Shown in pieces: positions 56,836-64,000 of a stretch of 64,000 nucleotides of DNA. The notes beneath the pieces were generated by a model. That model saw only the letters and a program-made list of their open reading frames with translations. It was not told the DNA's origin and did no database searches. This stretch comes from Pseudomonas turukhanskensis (GTDB taxonomy: Bacteria > Pseudomonadota > Gammaproteobacteria > Pseudomonadales > Pseudomonadaceae), in assembly GCF_027922365.1 (NCBI RefSeq), contig NZ_BSFN01000001.1, positions 791,994 through 855,993 of the forward strand. The letters run 5' to 3'. A program made the translations under genes and the position numbers. Every line of letters begins with the position of its first letter. The first letter of the stretch is position 1.

Positions 56836-58116
56836 ATGTCGGCAAGCAACTCTATTGATATCAAGCGCTGCCTGATCGACACCGTTCTCGCTGGCCTAAT
56901 CTCCCTGATCGTCTTCGGCCCCATCGTCGGCATCGTGCTGCAGGGCTACAGCTTCGATCTTCACCCGCAGCGCCTGGCCATTCTGGTGGGCATTGTGATG
57001 GCCGGGCGTTTCTGCCTGAGCCTTTTCCTGCAAACTGCCTACGGGCGCAAACTTGCCCACTCCATGCAAAGCAAAGACAGCGGCGTGCACGTGCTGCCGG
57101 CCGGCCACAAGTCGGCCCTGCGCTTCGTGATTCCGGTGCTGATTCTGCTGGCGGTCTGCTTTCCGTTCTTTGCCAACAAATACCTGCTGTCGGTGGTCAT
57201 TCTCGGCCTGATCTACGTGTTGCTGGGCCTGGGCCTGAACATCGTGGTCGGCTTGGCGGGGCTGCTTGATCTGGGCTTTGTCGGTTTCTACGCCATCGGC
57301 GCCTACGGCCTGGGCCTGGGCTTTGAATACCTGGGGCTGGGCTTCTGGGCGATGATTCCCCTGGCGATGATTCTGGCGGCGTTTGCCGGGGCATTACTGG
57401 GCTTTCCGGTGCTCAGGATGCACGGCGACTACCTGGCCATCGTGACCCTGGGTTTTGGCGAAATCATTCGCCTGGTGCTCAACAACTGGGTGTCGCTCAC
57501 CAATGGCCCCAATGGCATTCCCATTCCCGGCCCGACCCTGTTCGGTCTGGAATTCGGCCGCCGCGCCAAGGAAGAAGGGCATATCCCGATTCACGAATGG
57601 CTGGGCGTGAGCTACAACCCCAACGCCGAACTGATCTTCACCTTTGTGGTGTTGTTCATCGTGGTAATGGCCGTGCTCTATGTAAAACACCGCCTGACCC
57701 ACATGCCCGTCGGGCGTGCCTGGGAAGCGCTGCGTGAAGACGAAATCGCCTGCCGCGCCATGGGCCTGAACCATGTGCTGGTCAAACTCTCGGCCTTTAT
57801 GATCGGTGCCTCCATCGCTGGCCTGGCAGGTGTGTTCTTCGCCACCAAGCAGGGCTTTATCGACCCGTCATCGTTCACCTTCTTCGAGTCCGCGCTGATT
57901 CTCGCAATCATTGTGCTCGGCGGCCTGGGGTCGACCCTGGGTGTGGTGATCGCCGCCTTCGTACTCACCGTGGCACCAGAGCTGCTGCGCAGCTTCGCCG
58001 AGTACCGGGTATTGATGTTCGGCATTCTTATGGTGCTGATGATGATCTGGCGTCCGCGCGGGCTGGTGCGTATCAGCCGCAACGGTTACGCCATTCGCAA
58101 AGGAGTGAAGCCGTGA
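56836..58116 (+). CDS. livM: Branched-chain-type amino acid ABC permease LivM
   Basis: The second permease, 426 residues, with an N-terminal extension of about 95 residues carrying two extra helices before the canonical core. The core has GLNIVVGLAGLLDLGFVGFYAIGAY and the coupling loop RAWEALREDEIACRAMGLN. The stop overlaps the GTG start of livG. The N-terminal extension is normal for Pseudomonas BraE. Confidence 0.93.
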   Translation: MSASNSIDIKRCLIDTVLAGLISLIVFGPIVGIVLQGYSFDLHPQRLAILVGIVMAGRFCLSLFLQTAYGRKLAHSMQSKDSGVHVLPAGHKSALRFVIPVLILLAVCFPFFANKYLLSVVILGLIYVLLGLGLNIVVGLAGLLDLGFVGFYAIGAYGLGLGFEYLGLGFWAMIPLAMILAAFAGALLGFPVLRMHGDYLAIVTLGFGEIIRLVLNNWVSLTNGPNGIPIPGPTLFGLEFGRRAKEEGHIPIHEWLGVSYNPNAELIFTFVVLFIVVMAVLYVKHRLTHMPVGRAWEALREDEIACRAMGLNHVLVKLSAFMIGASIAGLAGVFFATKQGFIDPSSFTFFESALILAIIVLGGLGSTLGVVIAAFVLTVAPELLRSFAEYRVLMFGILMVLMMIWRPRGLVRISRNGYAIRKGVKP

Positions 58117-58988
58117 GCAACGACGTCATTCTCTCGGTTGAGCATCTGATGATGCAGTTCGGCGGCATCAAGGCCCTGAACGATGTGAGCTTCAATATTC
58201 AACGCGGCACCATTTCGGCGCTGATCGGCCCTAACGGTGCCGGCAAGACCACGGTGTTCAACTGCCTCACCGGTTTCTACAAAGCCACCGATGGCGATAT
58301 CACCCTGGACGCCCAGGCCAAGCTCACCAGCGTGGGCAAGATCATGGGCGAACCCTTCCAGGTCACCGACTTCGTGTCACCGCCCAAGTTCTTCAGCCGC
58401 CTGTTCTACAAGATGTTTGGCGGCACCCACCTGGTTAACCGCGCGGGCCTGGCCCGTACCTTCCAGAACATTCGCCTGTTCAAGGAAATGTCGGTGGTGG
58501 AAAACCTGCTGGTGGCTCAACACATGTGGGTCAACCGCAGCATGCTCGCCGGCATTCTCAATCTGCCCGGCTACCGCCGTGCTGAAGAGAAAGCCCTGGA
58601 TACTGCCTTCTACTGGCTGGAAGTGGTCGATCTGGTGGACTGCGCCAACCGCTTGGCCGGTGAGCTTTCCTATGGTCAGCAACGCCGCCTGGAAATCGCC
58701 CGGGCCATGTGCACGCGCCCGGAAATCGTCTGCCTCGACGAGCCCGCCGCCGGCCTCAACCCTGCCGAAACCGAAGCCCTGAGCGGCATCATTCGGCGCC
58801 TGCGCGAAGAGCACAAGATCACCGTTCTATTGATCGAACACGACATGGGCATGGTTATGAGCATTTCCGATCACATTATCGTGCTCGACCACGGCGCGCT
58901 GATCGCCGAGGGCAATCCGGACGAAATCCGCAACAACCCGAAAGTGATTGCCGCCTACCTGGGCGCTGACGAAGAGGAAGTGGCATGA
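58113..58988 (+). CDS. livG: ABC transporter ATPase LivG
   Basis: ATP-binding subunit of 291 residues. Walker A GPNGAGKTT (about 42-50), signature SYGQQRRLEIARA (about 189-201) and Walker B IVCLDEPAAGLNP with the catalytic Glu (about 209) are intact. The GTG start (58113) overlaps livM as GTGA; AAAGGAGTG at 58099-58107 is a good ribosome site. Confidence 0.95.
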   Translation: MSNDVILSVEHLMMQFGGIKALNDVSFNIQRGTISALIGPNGAGKTTVFNCLTGFYKATDGDITLDAQAKLTSVGKIMGEPFQVTDFVSPPKFFSRLFYKMFGGTHLVNRAGLARTFQNIRLFKEMSVVENLLVAQHMWVNRSMLAGILNLPGYRRAEEKALDTAFYWLEVVDLVDCANRLAGELSYGQQRRLEIARAMCTRPEIVCLDEPAAGLNPAETEALSGIIRRLREEHKITVLLIEHDMGMVMSISDHIIVLDHGALIAEGNPDEIRNNPKVIAAYLGADEEEVA

Positions 58989-59701
58989 GCAAGCCGATCC
59001 TCGAATTCAAAGACGTCGACGTGTTTTACGGGCCGATCCAGGCCCTGAAAAAGGTCAACCTGCACATCAACGAAGGTGAAACGGTGAGCCTGATCGGCGC
59101 CAACGGCGCGGGTAAATCCACGCTGCTGATGTCCATCTTCGGCCAGCCGCGTGCCGGTGGCGGCAGCATCGTCTACAACGGCATCGACATCACCCAGAAG
59201 AGCTCGCACTTCGTTGCCTCCAACGGCATCGCCCAGTCGCCGGAAGGCCGTCGGGTGTTCCCCGACATGAGCGTGGAAGAGAACCTGCTGATGGGCACCA
59301 TCCCCATTGGCGCCAAGCACGCGGACGAAGACATGCAGCGCATGTTCGAGCTGTTTCCGCGTTTGCTGGAGCGGCGTAACCAGCGGGCCATGACCATGTC
59401 CGGCGGCGAGCAGCAAATGCTCGCCATCGCCCGGGCGTTGATGAGCCGGCCCAAGCTGCTGTTGCTGGACGAGCCGAGCCTGGGGCTGGCGCCGATTGTG
59501 GTGAAACACATTTTCGCCACCCTCAAGGAGCTTGCTAAAACGGGTATGACCATCTTTCTGGTGGAGCAGAACGCCAACCACGCGTTGCGCCTGTCAGACC
59601 GTGGTTATGTGATGGTCAACGGCGAAATCCGCATGACCGGTACCGGCCAGGAACTGCTGGGTAACGAGGAAGTGCGTAACGCCTATCTGGGCGGGCACTG
59701 A
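58985..59701 (+). CDS. livF: ABC transporter ATPase LivF
   Basis: Second ATP-binding subunit, 238 residues: Walker A GANGAGKST (about 38-46), signature MSGGEQQMLAIARAL (about 138-152) and LLLLDEPSLGLAP Walker B. The ATGA overlap with livG indicates coupled translation. A strong terminator follows 4 bases after the stop, closing the five-gene operon. Confidence 0.95.
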   Translation: MSKPILEFKDVDVFYGPIQALKKVNLHINEGETVSLIGANGAGKSTLLMSIFGQPRAGGGSIVYNGIDITQKSSHFVASNGIAQSPEGRRVFPDMSVEENLLMGTIPIGAKHADEDMQRMFELFPRLLERRNQRAMTMSGGEQQMLAIARALMSRPKLLLLDEPSLGLAPIVVKHIFATLKELAKTGMTIFLVEQNANHALRLSDRGYVMVNGEIRMTGTGQELLGNEEVRNAYLGGH

Positions 59702-59704
59702 TCA

Positions 59705-59729
59705 CGCGCCCCTGCGGGGGCGCGTCTTT
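59705..59729 (+). terminator. Intrinsic terminator after livF
   Basis: CGCGCCCC and GGGGCGCG pair around TGCG and are followed by TCTTT. Confidence 0.85.
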
Positions 59730-59765
59730 GAATTTCGATACTGTCCTTATGCAGCGTCGCGTTCA

Positions 59766-59818
59766 TCGCGGCTAAAGCCGCTCCTGCAACGCTTTGTAGG
59801 AGAGGCTTCAGCCTCGAG
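59766..59818. repeat. REP-like pair before the ornithine cyclodeaminase gene
   Basis: CGCGGCTAAAGCCGCTCCT and GTAGGAGAGGCTTCAGCCTCG are two inverted REP-type hairpins of the GTAGGAG family. Confidence 0.65.
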
Positions 59819-59858
59819 CTCTTAGCGCCCATGCGAGGGCAGCAGGAGCACGACCACC

Positions 59859-60797
59859 ATGAACACCCTGCGCTTTTTCACCAACGCCGACGTCGCTCGC
59901 GCGCTGGACTACGCCCCCCTCATCGAAGCGTTACGCACTGGCCTTGCCGTTGCCTGCGAATCCCCCGTGCGCGGTTGCCACGACCTGCCCCACGACGCCA
60001 GCCTGCTGCATATGCCCGTGTGGCAGAAAGGCCAGGGCATCGGCGTCAAGCTCGTCACGGTATTCCCCCATAACAGCGCACGCCAACTGCCGTCGGTGGC
60101 GGCCGTTTTCACCTTGTTCGACGACGAAACCGGTCAGCCGCTGGCGCTGCTGGAAGCCTCGGAGATGACCGCGCGGCGCACCGCCTGCACTTCGGCCCTG
60201 GCGGCCGACTATCTGGTGCGCCACGACGCCGAGCGCTTGCTCATCGTTGGGGGCGGCACCTTGGCTGCGCACATGGTCCGAGCCCACTGTTGTGTGCGGC
60301 CGTATCGACAGATTGAGATCTGGGCCCGCAGCCCAGCCAAGCTCGCGCCCCTGTTGGCCCAGCTGCAGGCCGAGGGCTTCCCGGTCTGCGCGAGCAGCGA
60401 CTTGCAAGAGAGCGTGCAGCAGGCCGACAGCATCACCTGCATTACGACTTCGCGCGAACCGCTGGTGCTGGGTGCCTGGCTGCAGCCAGGTACCCACCTG
60501 GACCTGGTCGGCGCCTTCCTGCCGAGCATGCGTGAAACCGACTCCGCGGCCGTAGGCCGTGCGCGAATCGTGGTTGATACCCGGGAAGGGGCGCTGCACG
60601 AGGCCGGCGATCTGCTGTTTGCCATCGCCGATGGGGTTATCAACCAGCAGGCCCTGACCACAGAGCTCAAAGATTTACTCAATGGCCACGGTCAGCGCGT
60701 CGATGAACAGGAAATTACCCTGTTCAAATCGGTTGGCTTCGCCCTCGAAGACCTGATCGCCGCGAGGGCCTTGCTGGCACAGCAGCCGACCAACTGA
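59859..60797 (+). CDS. Ornithine cyclodeaminase/mu-crystallin family protein
   Basis: NAD(P)-binding protein of 312 residues. The dimer platform (about 1-110) is followed by a Rossmann domain with LLIVGGGTLAAHMVRAH near 128. Members deaminate ornithine to proline, or reduce cyclic ketimines (Delta1-pyrroline- or Delta1-piperideine-2-carboxylate), as shown for mu-crystallin. Next to amaA/amaB and an amino acid transporter, reduction of Delta1-piperideine-2-carboxylate to L-pipecolate is the best inference. By order it matches PA4908. The GCAGGAG site lies upstream of ATG 59859. Confidence 0.82.
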   Translation: MNTLRFFTNADVARALDYAPLIEALRTGLAVACESPVRGCHDLPHDASLLHMPVWQKGQGIGVKLVTVFPHNSARQLPSVAAVFTLFDDETGQPLALLEASEMTARRTACTSALAADYLVRHDAERLLIVGGGTLAAHMVRAHCCVRPYRQIEIWARSPAKLAPLLAQLQAEGFPVCASSDLQESVQQADSITCITTSREPLVLGAWLQPGTHLDLVGAFLPSMRETDSAAVGRARIVVDTREGALHEAGDLLFAIADGVINQQALTTELKDLLNGHGQRVDEQEITLFKSVGFALEDLIAARALLAQQPTN

Positions 60798-60798
60798 A

Positions 60799-60990
60799 CT
60801 GTCCCCAAAAGCTGTGGGGCAATCTGTGGATAACGTGGGCACAGCTAGGAAGGAGCCGCCATTCACGGGCCCTGCGCAATTCTGTCGGTTTTTTGTACAG
60901 GGCCCGAATTGGCGTCGATTTCAGCGGTAAAACAACGCCTTAGCGCGTGTTGTCGGCCTGTAGAACGGCACGCGAGAGAAAACCTGCAAG
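60799..60990 (+). repeat. DnaA-box module 1 (short form)
   Basis: CTGTCCCCAAAAGCTGTGGGG then TGTGGATAAC (box 60825-60833), AAGGAGCCGCCATT and a mostly unique tail. Confidence 0.65.
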
Positions 60991-61252
60991 TTGCCCCCAA
61001 CAACTGTGGGTAGTGTTGTGGATAAGCGCGGGACGAATCGCGCAGCGCTAGTAAACACGCGGTTTGCAGCGCGTTGAGCATTAAACGAACAATCAGTGGA
61101 AACCCGCGCCAGCGGCATATCCGTGGCCGCTATACAAGGGTTTTCCACCGCCGTGTGGGTTTTCCCCAGGCACCGGTTTTTCCTGTGGATTTGTGCAGAA
61201 AAACCTTGTGTCGCCGCCGCGTATTTGCATACATCCAGGTGCTGTGGAAAAA
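60991..61252 (+). repeat. DnaA-box module 2
   Basis: TTGCCCCCAACAACTGTGGG then box TGTGGATAA at 61017-61025. The tail has several TTTTCC/GTGGAAA segments. Confidence 0.65.
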
Positions 61253-61546
61253 CTGTCCCCAAAACCTGTGGACAGTTCTGTGGGCAAAATGGGGAAAGGT
61301 GCTTTTGAGCCCGTAATACCTAGGCCTGGGGAAAACTGTAGGTTTTTTAACCAACTGTTTTTTTACCCGCAAAACAGCGATTTACCTGGCTTTCAGAGCT
61401 TATGTGTCGTAGCCCGGTGCAAAAAAACCAGGCCTGTGGATATATCCAGTGGTATTTTCCCGCCTGTGTATATCGGCGCAAAACAGTCCGCGAAAGCAAG
61501 GGTTTTGGCGGGCAGATCAAAGGTTTTTCACCGGCGCACCCTGCAA
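61253..61546 (+). repeat. DnaA-box module 3 (decayed box)
   Basis: CTGTCCCCAAAACCTGTGGACAG, where CTGTCC/GGACAG form an inverted repeat; the box is decayed to TGTGGGCAA. A near box TGTGGATAT is at 61435. Confidence 0.6.
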
Positions 61547-61716
61547 CTGTCCCCAATTGCTGTGGGGCGTTCTGTGGATAACATGGGTAAAGGTAGTAAG
61601 GAGCCCCTATTTACACGGCCTGGCGACAACAGCACATTTTTTGATCAGGTCAGCTTTATTGCGTTAAAACAGTGAGTTATTCAGGTTAAGCAGACCCTGC
61701 CAGGCAGTTTGCCTAG
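61547..61716 (+). repeat. DnaA-box module 4 (short form)
   Basis: CTGTCCCCAATTGCTGTGGGG, box at 61573-61581, then GTAAGGAGCCCCTATT as in module 1, and TTTTTTGATCAGG. Confidence 0.65.
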
Positions 61717-61975
61717 TTGCCCCCAAAGTCTGTGGGAATAGTTGTGGATAAGGGCGGGAGTATTCTACGTGAGCTACGCAGCACTAAGTGTGTAGAGAAT
61801 CGTACAAGAATTGATCAGCTGGGAGTAAATACGTTTGCCCGCACTTATGCACAGCTAGCGTCAATCTCTATTCGAAGTTTTTCAGTGCCTTAGCAGTCGA
61901 TTTCTCTAGGGGCTTATAAGTTATCCAAAAGGTGCTGTGCATCAATCTGTGGATAAGGTGGGCATAAGCTGGGGG
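61717..61975 (+). repeat. DnaA-box module 5 (long form)
   Basis: TTGCCCCCAAAGTCTGTGGG, box 61743-61751, CGTACAAGAATTGATCAG, inverted box TTATGCACA 61845-61853, AAGTTATCC near 61919, and a second perfect box at 61948-61956 followed by GGTGGGCATAAGC. Confidence 0.7.
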
Positions 61976-62133
61976 ATGGTTAGCGCGAACTTTTCGCTCT
62001 CGGTGCAGAGGGCGCCGCATTGAGTCCGCCTTCACTGCGCAGGGCACGTCAATTGAGTGTGAGCCAAGGGATGTTCGCCAGCGGGGGACCTCGGTCGCCA
62101 GGAAGCAGGGCGGGCCAACTTGAACGCACGCGG

Positions 62134-62400
62134 TTGCCCCCAAACTCTGTGGGCAGAGTTGTGGATAACGCTTGGAGTACTACCCGGGAACCGCACCGGG
62201 CGCGGTCTGGCGCAATTCGTACAGCAATTGATCAATTGTCGGAAAACGTCTTTGAGGGCACTTATGCACAAGCGGCGTCAACTGTTATTCAAGCGTTTTC
62301 AGCGGGTTAGCGCGATAACGTGGGAGGCGGTTGATAAGTTATCCCAAAAGGTTGTGGACCAAGCTGTGGGTAAGGTCGGCATAACCTGTTGATGACCAGG
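62134..62400 (+). repeat. DnaA-box module 6 (long form)
   Basis: TTGCCCCCAAACTCTGTGGGCAG with hairpin AACTCTG-TGGG-CAGAGTT, box 62160-62168, CGTACAGCAATTGATCAATTG, TTATGCACA 62262-62270, AAGTTATCC near 62337 and TGTGGGTAAGGTCGGCATAA. Confidence 0.7.
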
Positions 62401-62471
62401 CTTGAACCCACACTGGCGGGGCCTGGGAAAAACCGTACGTTTTCTGCCCAAAGCCGCGCCAGTCGCAGCAA

Positions 62472-63380
62472 TCAGGGCTGATTGGCGCCTAAAACCGTGG
62501 GGCGCCCCAGCAATTGCAGGGCGCGGTCGGGGTAATCGGTGATCAGCCCTTGAGCGCCCATATCCAGCAGATGGCGCATGGCGGGTTGCTCGTTGATTGT
62601 CCACAGGTGCACGGCCAGGCCGCGTGCCTGGGCATCCTGAACAAGCGCGGCATCGACCTTCATGGCCCCTCGTTCCTCGGGAATGGCCAACACCTGATAG
62701 GACGGCGAAAGCAGCCGCTCAAGCCCCAGCCAATGCAATACCACCCACAACTTGGCGGAAGTTGGGCCCGCTCCGGTGGCCACCGCCGGGCAATGCTCGC
62801 GGAAGGCCTGCAAGCTGGGTTCGTGGAAACTGCTCACGACCACTCGCTGCAGCTGATTGGCTTCCTGGAGCATCTGGCACAGTTGCTCGGCGGCCAACGG
62901 ATTGCTGTCTTTTAACTCCACCGATTTGGCGATACGCGGGTACTGCGCCAATACCTCGGCAAGCGCCGGGATACGGATGCCCTGGTTTCGATACGGATAA
63001 CTTTCGCCACCGTCGGCCGTCCACTGATAGCCAGCGTCCAACTGCTGCAATTGCGCGAGCGTCTGTTGCGCCACTGCCCCTGAGCCATTGGTGGTACGGG
63101 CCACATCGGCGTCATGGATGACCGCCAACTGCCCATCCAGGGTACGGCGTATATCCATCTCCACCATATCCACATCGAGCGCGGCAGCGCGCTGAAATGC
63201 AAACAGCGTGTTCTCGGGCCATAGCCCCTTGCCGCCTCGGTGGGCGATCACCAGCGGTGCACTGCCCAGGCTGGTAAGGGCGATGGGCGCAGTCGCCGGC
63301 TTGCTGGTCAGCAACAGCACACCCAACGCGATGGCAAGCAACAACACAGGCGCCAACAGAAAACGAGCAACACGCAACAT
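62472..63380 (-). CDS. Membrane-anchored glycerophosphodiester phosphodiesterase family protein
   Basis: A 302-residue GDPD-family protein (UgpQ-like). An N-terminal hydrophobic segment (about residues 5-24) predicts membrane anchoring or export, so it would act in the periplasm. The catalytic HRGGKGLWPENT (about 48-59), the acidic EMDIRRTLDG and the base-donating HDADVARTTNG are present. It hydrolyses glycerophosphodiesters to glycerol 3-phosphate and an alcohol. I start at ATG 63380; longer in-frame reading through 63608 would cross a DnaA-box module. Flanked on both sides by modules of the array. Confidence 0.85.
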   Translation of the reverse strand: MLRVARFLLAPVLLLAIALGVLLLTSKPATAPIALTSLGSAPLVIAHRGGKGLWPENTLFAFQRAAALDVDMVEMDIRRTLDGQLAVIHDADVARTTNGSGAVAQQTLAQLQQLDAGYQWTADGGESYPYRNQGIRIPALAEVLAQYPRIAKSVELKDSNPLAAEQLCQMLQEANQLQRVVVSSFHEPSLQAFREHCPAVATGAGPTSAKLWVVLHWLGLERLLSPSYQVLAIPEERGAMKVDAALVQDAQARGLAVHLWTINEQPAMRHLLDMGAQGLITDYPDRALQLLGRPTVLGANQP

Positions 63381-63986
63381 GGCAGCAATCCACAGCGAAC
63401 AGTCGAGTACTGCGACTATGCCAAAGCTATGCCGACCAGAGGAGAAGTGTCGACGAATCTTGCGGACCAGTCTGCGTGTGTTGGTCAACTGCCAGAGTTG
63501 CCCCCAAACTCTGTGGGCAGAGCTGTGGATAACGGCGGGAAGGCTGGTCGAGAGCCCCGAGCAGCAGGGCCCGGCGCGATTCGTACAGCATTTGATCAAT
63601 TGCGCCACTTGTTCCGGCAGCGCACCTACGCACAGCGGGTGTCAATCAACTTTCCAGCTTTTTCAATGGGTTAGCTGAGGCTCGTGTACGCCGCTGGACA
63701 AGTTATCCCACAGAGTTGTGGACGGAACTGTGGGTAAGGTAGGCATAAACTGTTGATTAGTAGCCGTGAACCTATCCTGGCGGGGCCCGTGGAAAACTGT
63801 ACGTTTTGTACCCAGGGCTGCGCCGTTTTAGCGTTCAGCGCCTTTTGCACCTGAAACAGACGTCTGGCGAAGAGATTAAACGCTACCTAGCCCTTGCCAA
63901 TGCGTAAGCGCTCCATAAACCCCACCTTCAAATGACCCAAGTACGACCTGATGCTGTGCTCCCGATTTTCTTTCTGGAGCCAGCCC
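63381..63986. other. Intergenic region with module 7 and unassigned flanks
   Basis: 63381-63497 probably holds the promoter of the GDPD gene (minus strand), but no hexamers are convincing. 63498-63830 is module 7. 63831-63986 shows no feature except a ribosome site before the partial gene. Confidence 0.5.
63498..63830 (+). repeat. DnaA-box module 7 (long form)
   Basis: TTGCCCCCAAACTCTGTGGGCAG, box 63524-63532, CGTACAGCATTTGATCAATTG, decayed middle box CTACGCACA, AAGTTATCCCACA near 63700, TGTGGGTAAGGTAGGCATAA, and a tail (CTGGCGGGGCC, AAAACTGTACGTTTT) shared with module 6. Confidence 0.7.
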
Positions 63987-64000
63987 ATGATGCGCCCCGA
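63987..64000 (+). CDS. Possible start of a gene cut by the window end
   Basis: ATGATGCGCCCCGA follows GGAG at 63976-63979 with 7 bases between. Only MMRP can be read. No identity is possible. Confidence 0.3.

Larger units (their letters stand above)
60798..62471. other. Non-coding DnaA-box module array, main part
   Basis: About 1.67 kb with no convincing gene. It holds six diverged copies of a module built around CCCCNAA..CTGTGGGG..TGTGGATAA. Perfect DnaA boxes (TGTGGATAA on the plus strand) start at 60825, 61017, 61573, 61743, 61948 and 62160; a seventh is at 63524 beyond the intervening gene. TTATGCACA, another accepted DnaA-box variant, occurs at 61845 and 62262. Candidate roles are DnaA titration or initiation control. 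Confidence 0.7.

Noticed and set aside
61193..61675. Open frame of 160 residues in the DnaA-box array, and other short frames there
   Set aside because: The translated sequence follows the repeats (GKGS/GKGA segments), has no known domain and no Shine-Dalgarno site; module structure explains it.
60798..63830. Calling the array the chromosomal oriC
   Set aside because: No dnaA, dnaN, rpmH or other usual oriC neighbours are in the window, and no clear unwinding element could be defined. Only a DnaA-box cluster is supported.

Overview
The window is a piece of a Pseudomonas-type gammaproteobacterial chromosome. The gene order nnr-tsaE-amiB-mutL-miaA-hfq-hflX-hflK-hflC-DUF2065-hisZ-purA ... tRNA-Leu ... 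rnr-rlmB-rpsF-rpsR-DUF2232-rplI-dnaB ... alr-GGDEF-ygiQ ... LOG-azurin is the order I know from Pseudomonas aeruginosa and relatives. The proteins read as Pseudomonas-like throughout, coding is dense and GC-rich, and REP-type palindromes are frequent. I cannot fix the species. There is no rRNA, CRISPR array, prophage or IS transposase.

Layout. 1-13.0 kb is a core operon cluster for metabolite repair, tRNA modification, mismatch repair, Hfq, HflX, the HflKC membrane complex, histidine biosynthesis control and purine synthesis. 13.1-15.1 kb holds a chemoreceptor. 15.2-15.6 kb holds two identical tRNA-Leu(CAG) genes on the minus strand in a tandem duplication. 15.8-22.9 kb holds rnr-rlmB, the rpsF-rpsR-rplI ribosomal protein operon and dnaB. 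22.9-25.5 kb has a WYL regulator and a VOC protein between dnaB and alr. 25.6-30.1 kb has a 7TMR-DISM/GGDEF cyclase and YgiQ. 30.3-36.4 kb is an accessory uptake/oxidation cluster: orphan periplasmic binding protein, AraC regulator, TonB receptor, LLM flavin monooxygenase. It ends in an 842-bp imperfect inverted repeat (36421-37262). 37.4-44.2 kb is a three-gene transglutaminase / circularly permuted ATP-grasp / alpha-E operon behind a sigma-54 promoter candidate. 44.4-46.8 kb is a lipoprotein pair (parallel beta-helix plus diheme cytochrome c) of unknown function. 46.9-48.6 kb has a small lysine-rich protein, a LOG-family hydrolase and azurin.

48.8-60.8 kb reads as a lysine/pipecolate catabolic and uptake region: hglS-like DUF1338 enzyme, LysR regulator, amaB, amaA, then a complete livKHMGF-type ABC transporter behind a consensus sigma-54 promoter, then an ornithine cyclodeaminase/mu-crystallin protein that could make L-pipecolate for AmaA. 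Together these would take up a basic or branched amino acid and carry Delta1-piperideine-2-carboxylate through L-pipecolate, 2-aminoadipate and 2-oxoadipate to 2-hydroxyglutarate.

The most unusual region is 60.8-63.83 kb. Seven diverged copies of a non-coding module carry seven perfect 9-mer DnaA boxes, all in one orientation. A glycerophosphodiester phosphodiesterase gene lies between copies six and seven. No dnaA, dnaN or rpmH is present, so this is not the usual oriC context. A DnaA-titration or initiation-control locus, or a relic origin, are the obvious hypotheses. A second theme is hairpin DNA: at least four dispersed palindromic repeat families, three very large fold-back palindromes that each begin at the stop codon of the preceding gene, and two genes whose TAG stop codon lies inside the end of a repeat.
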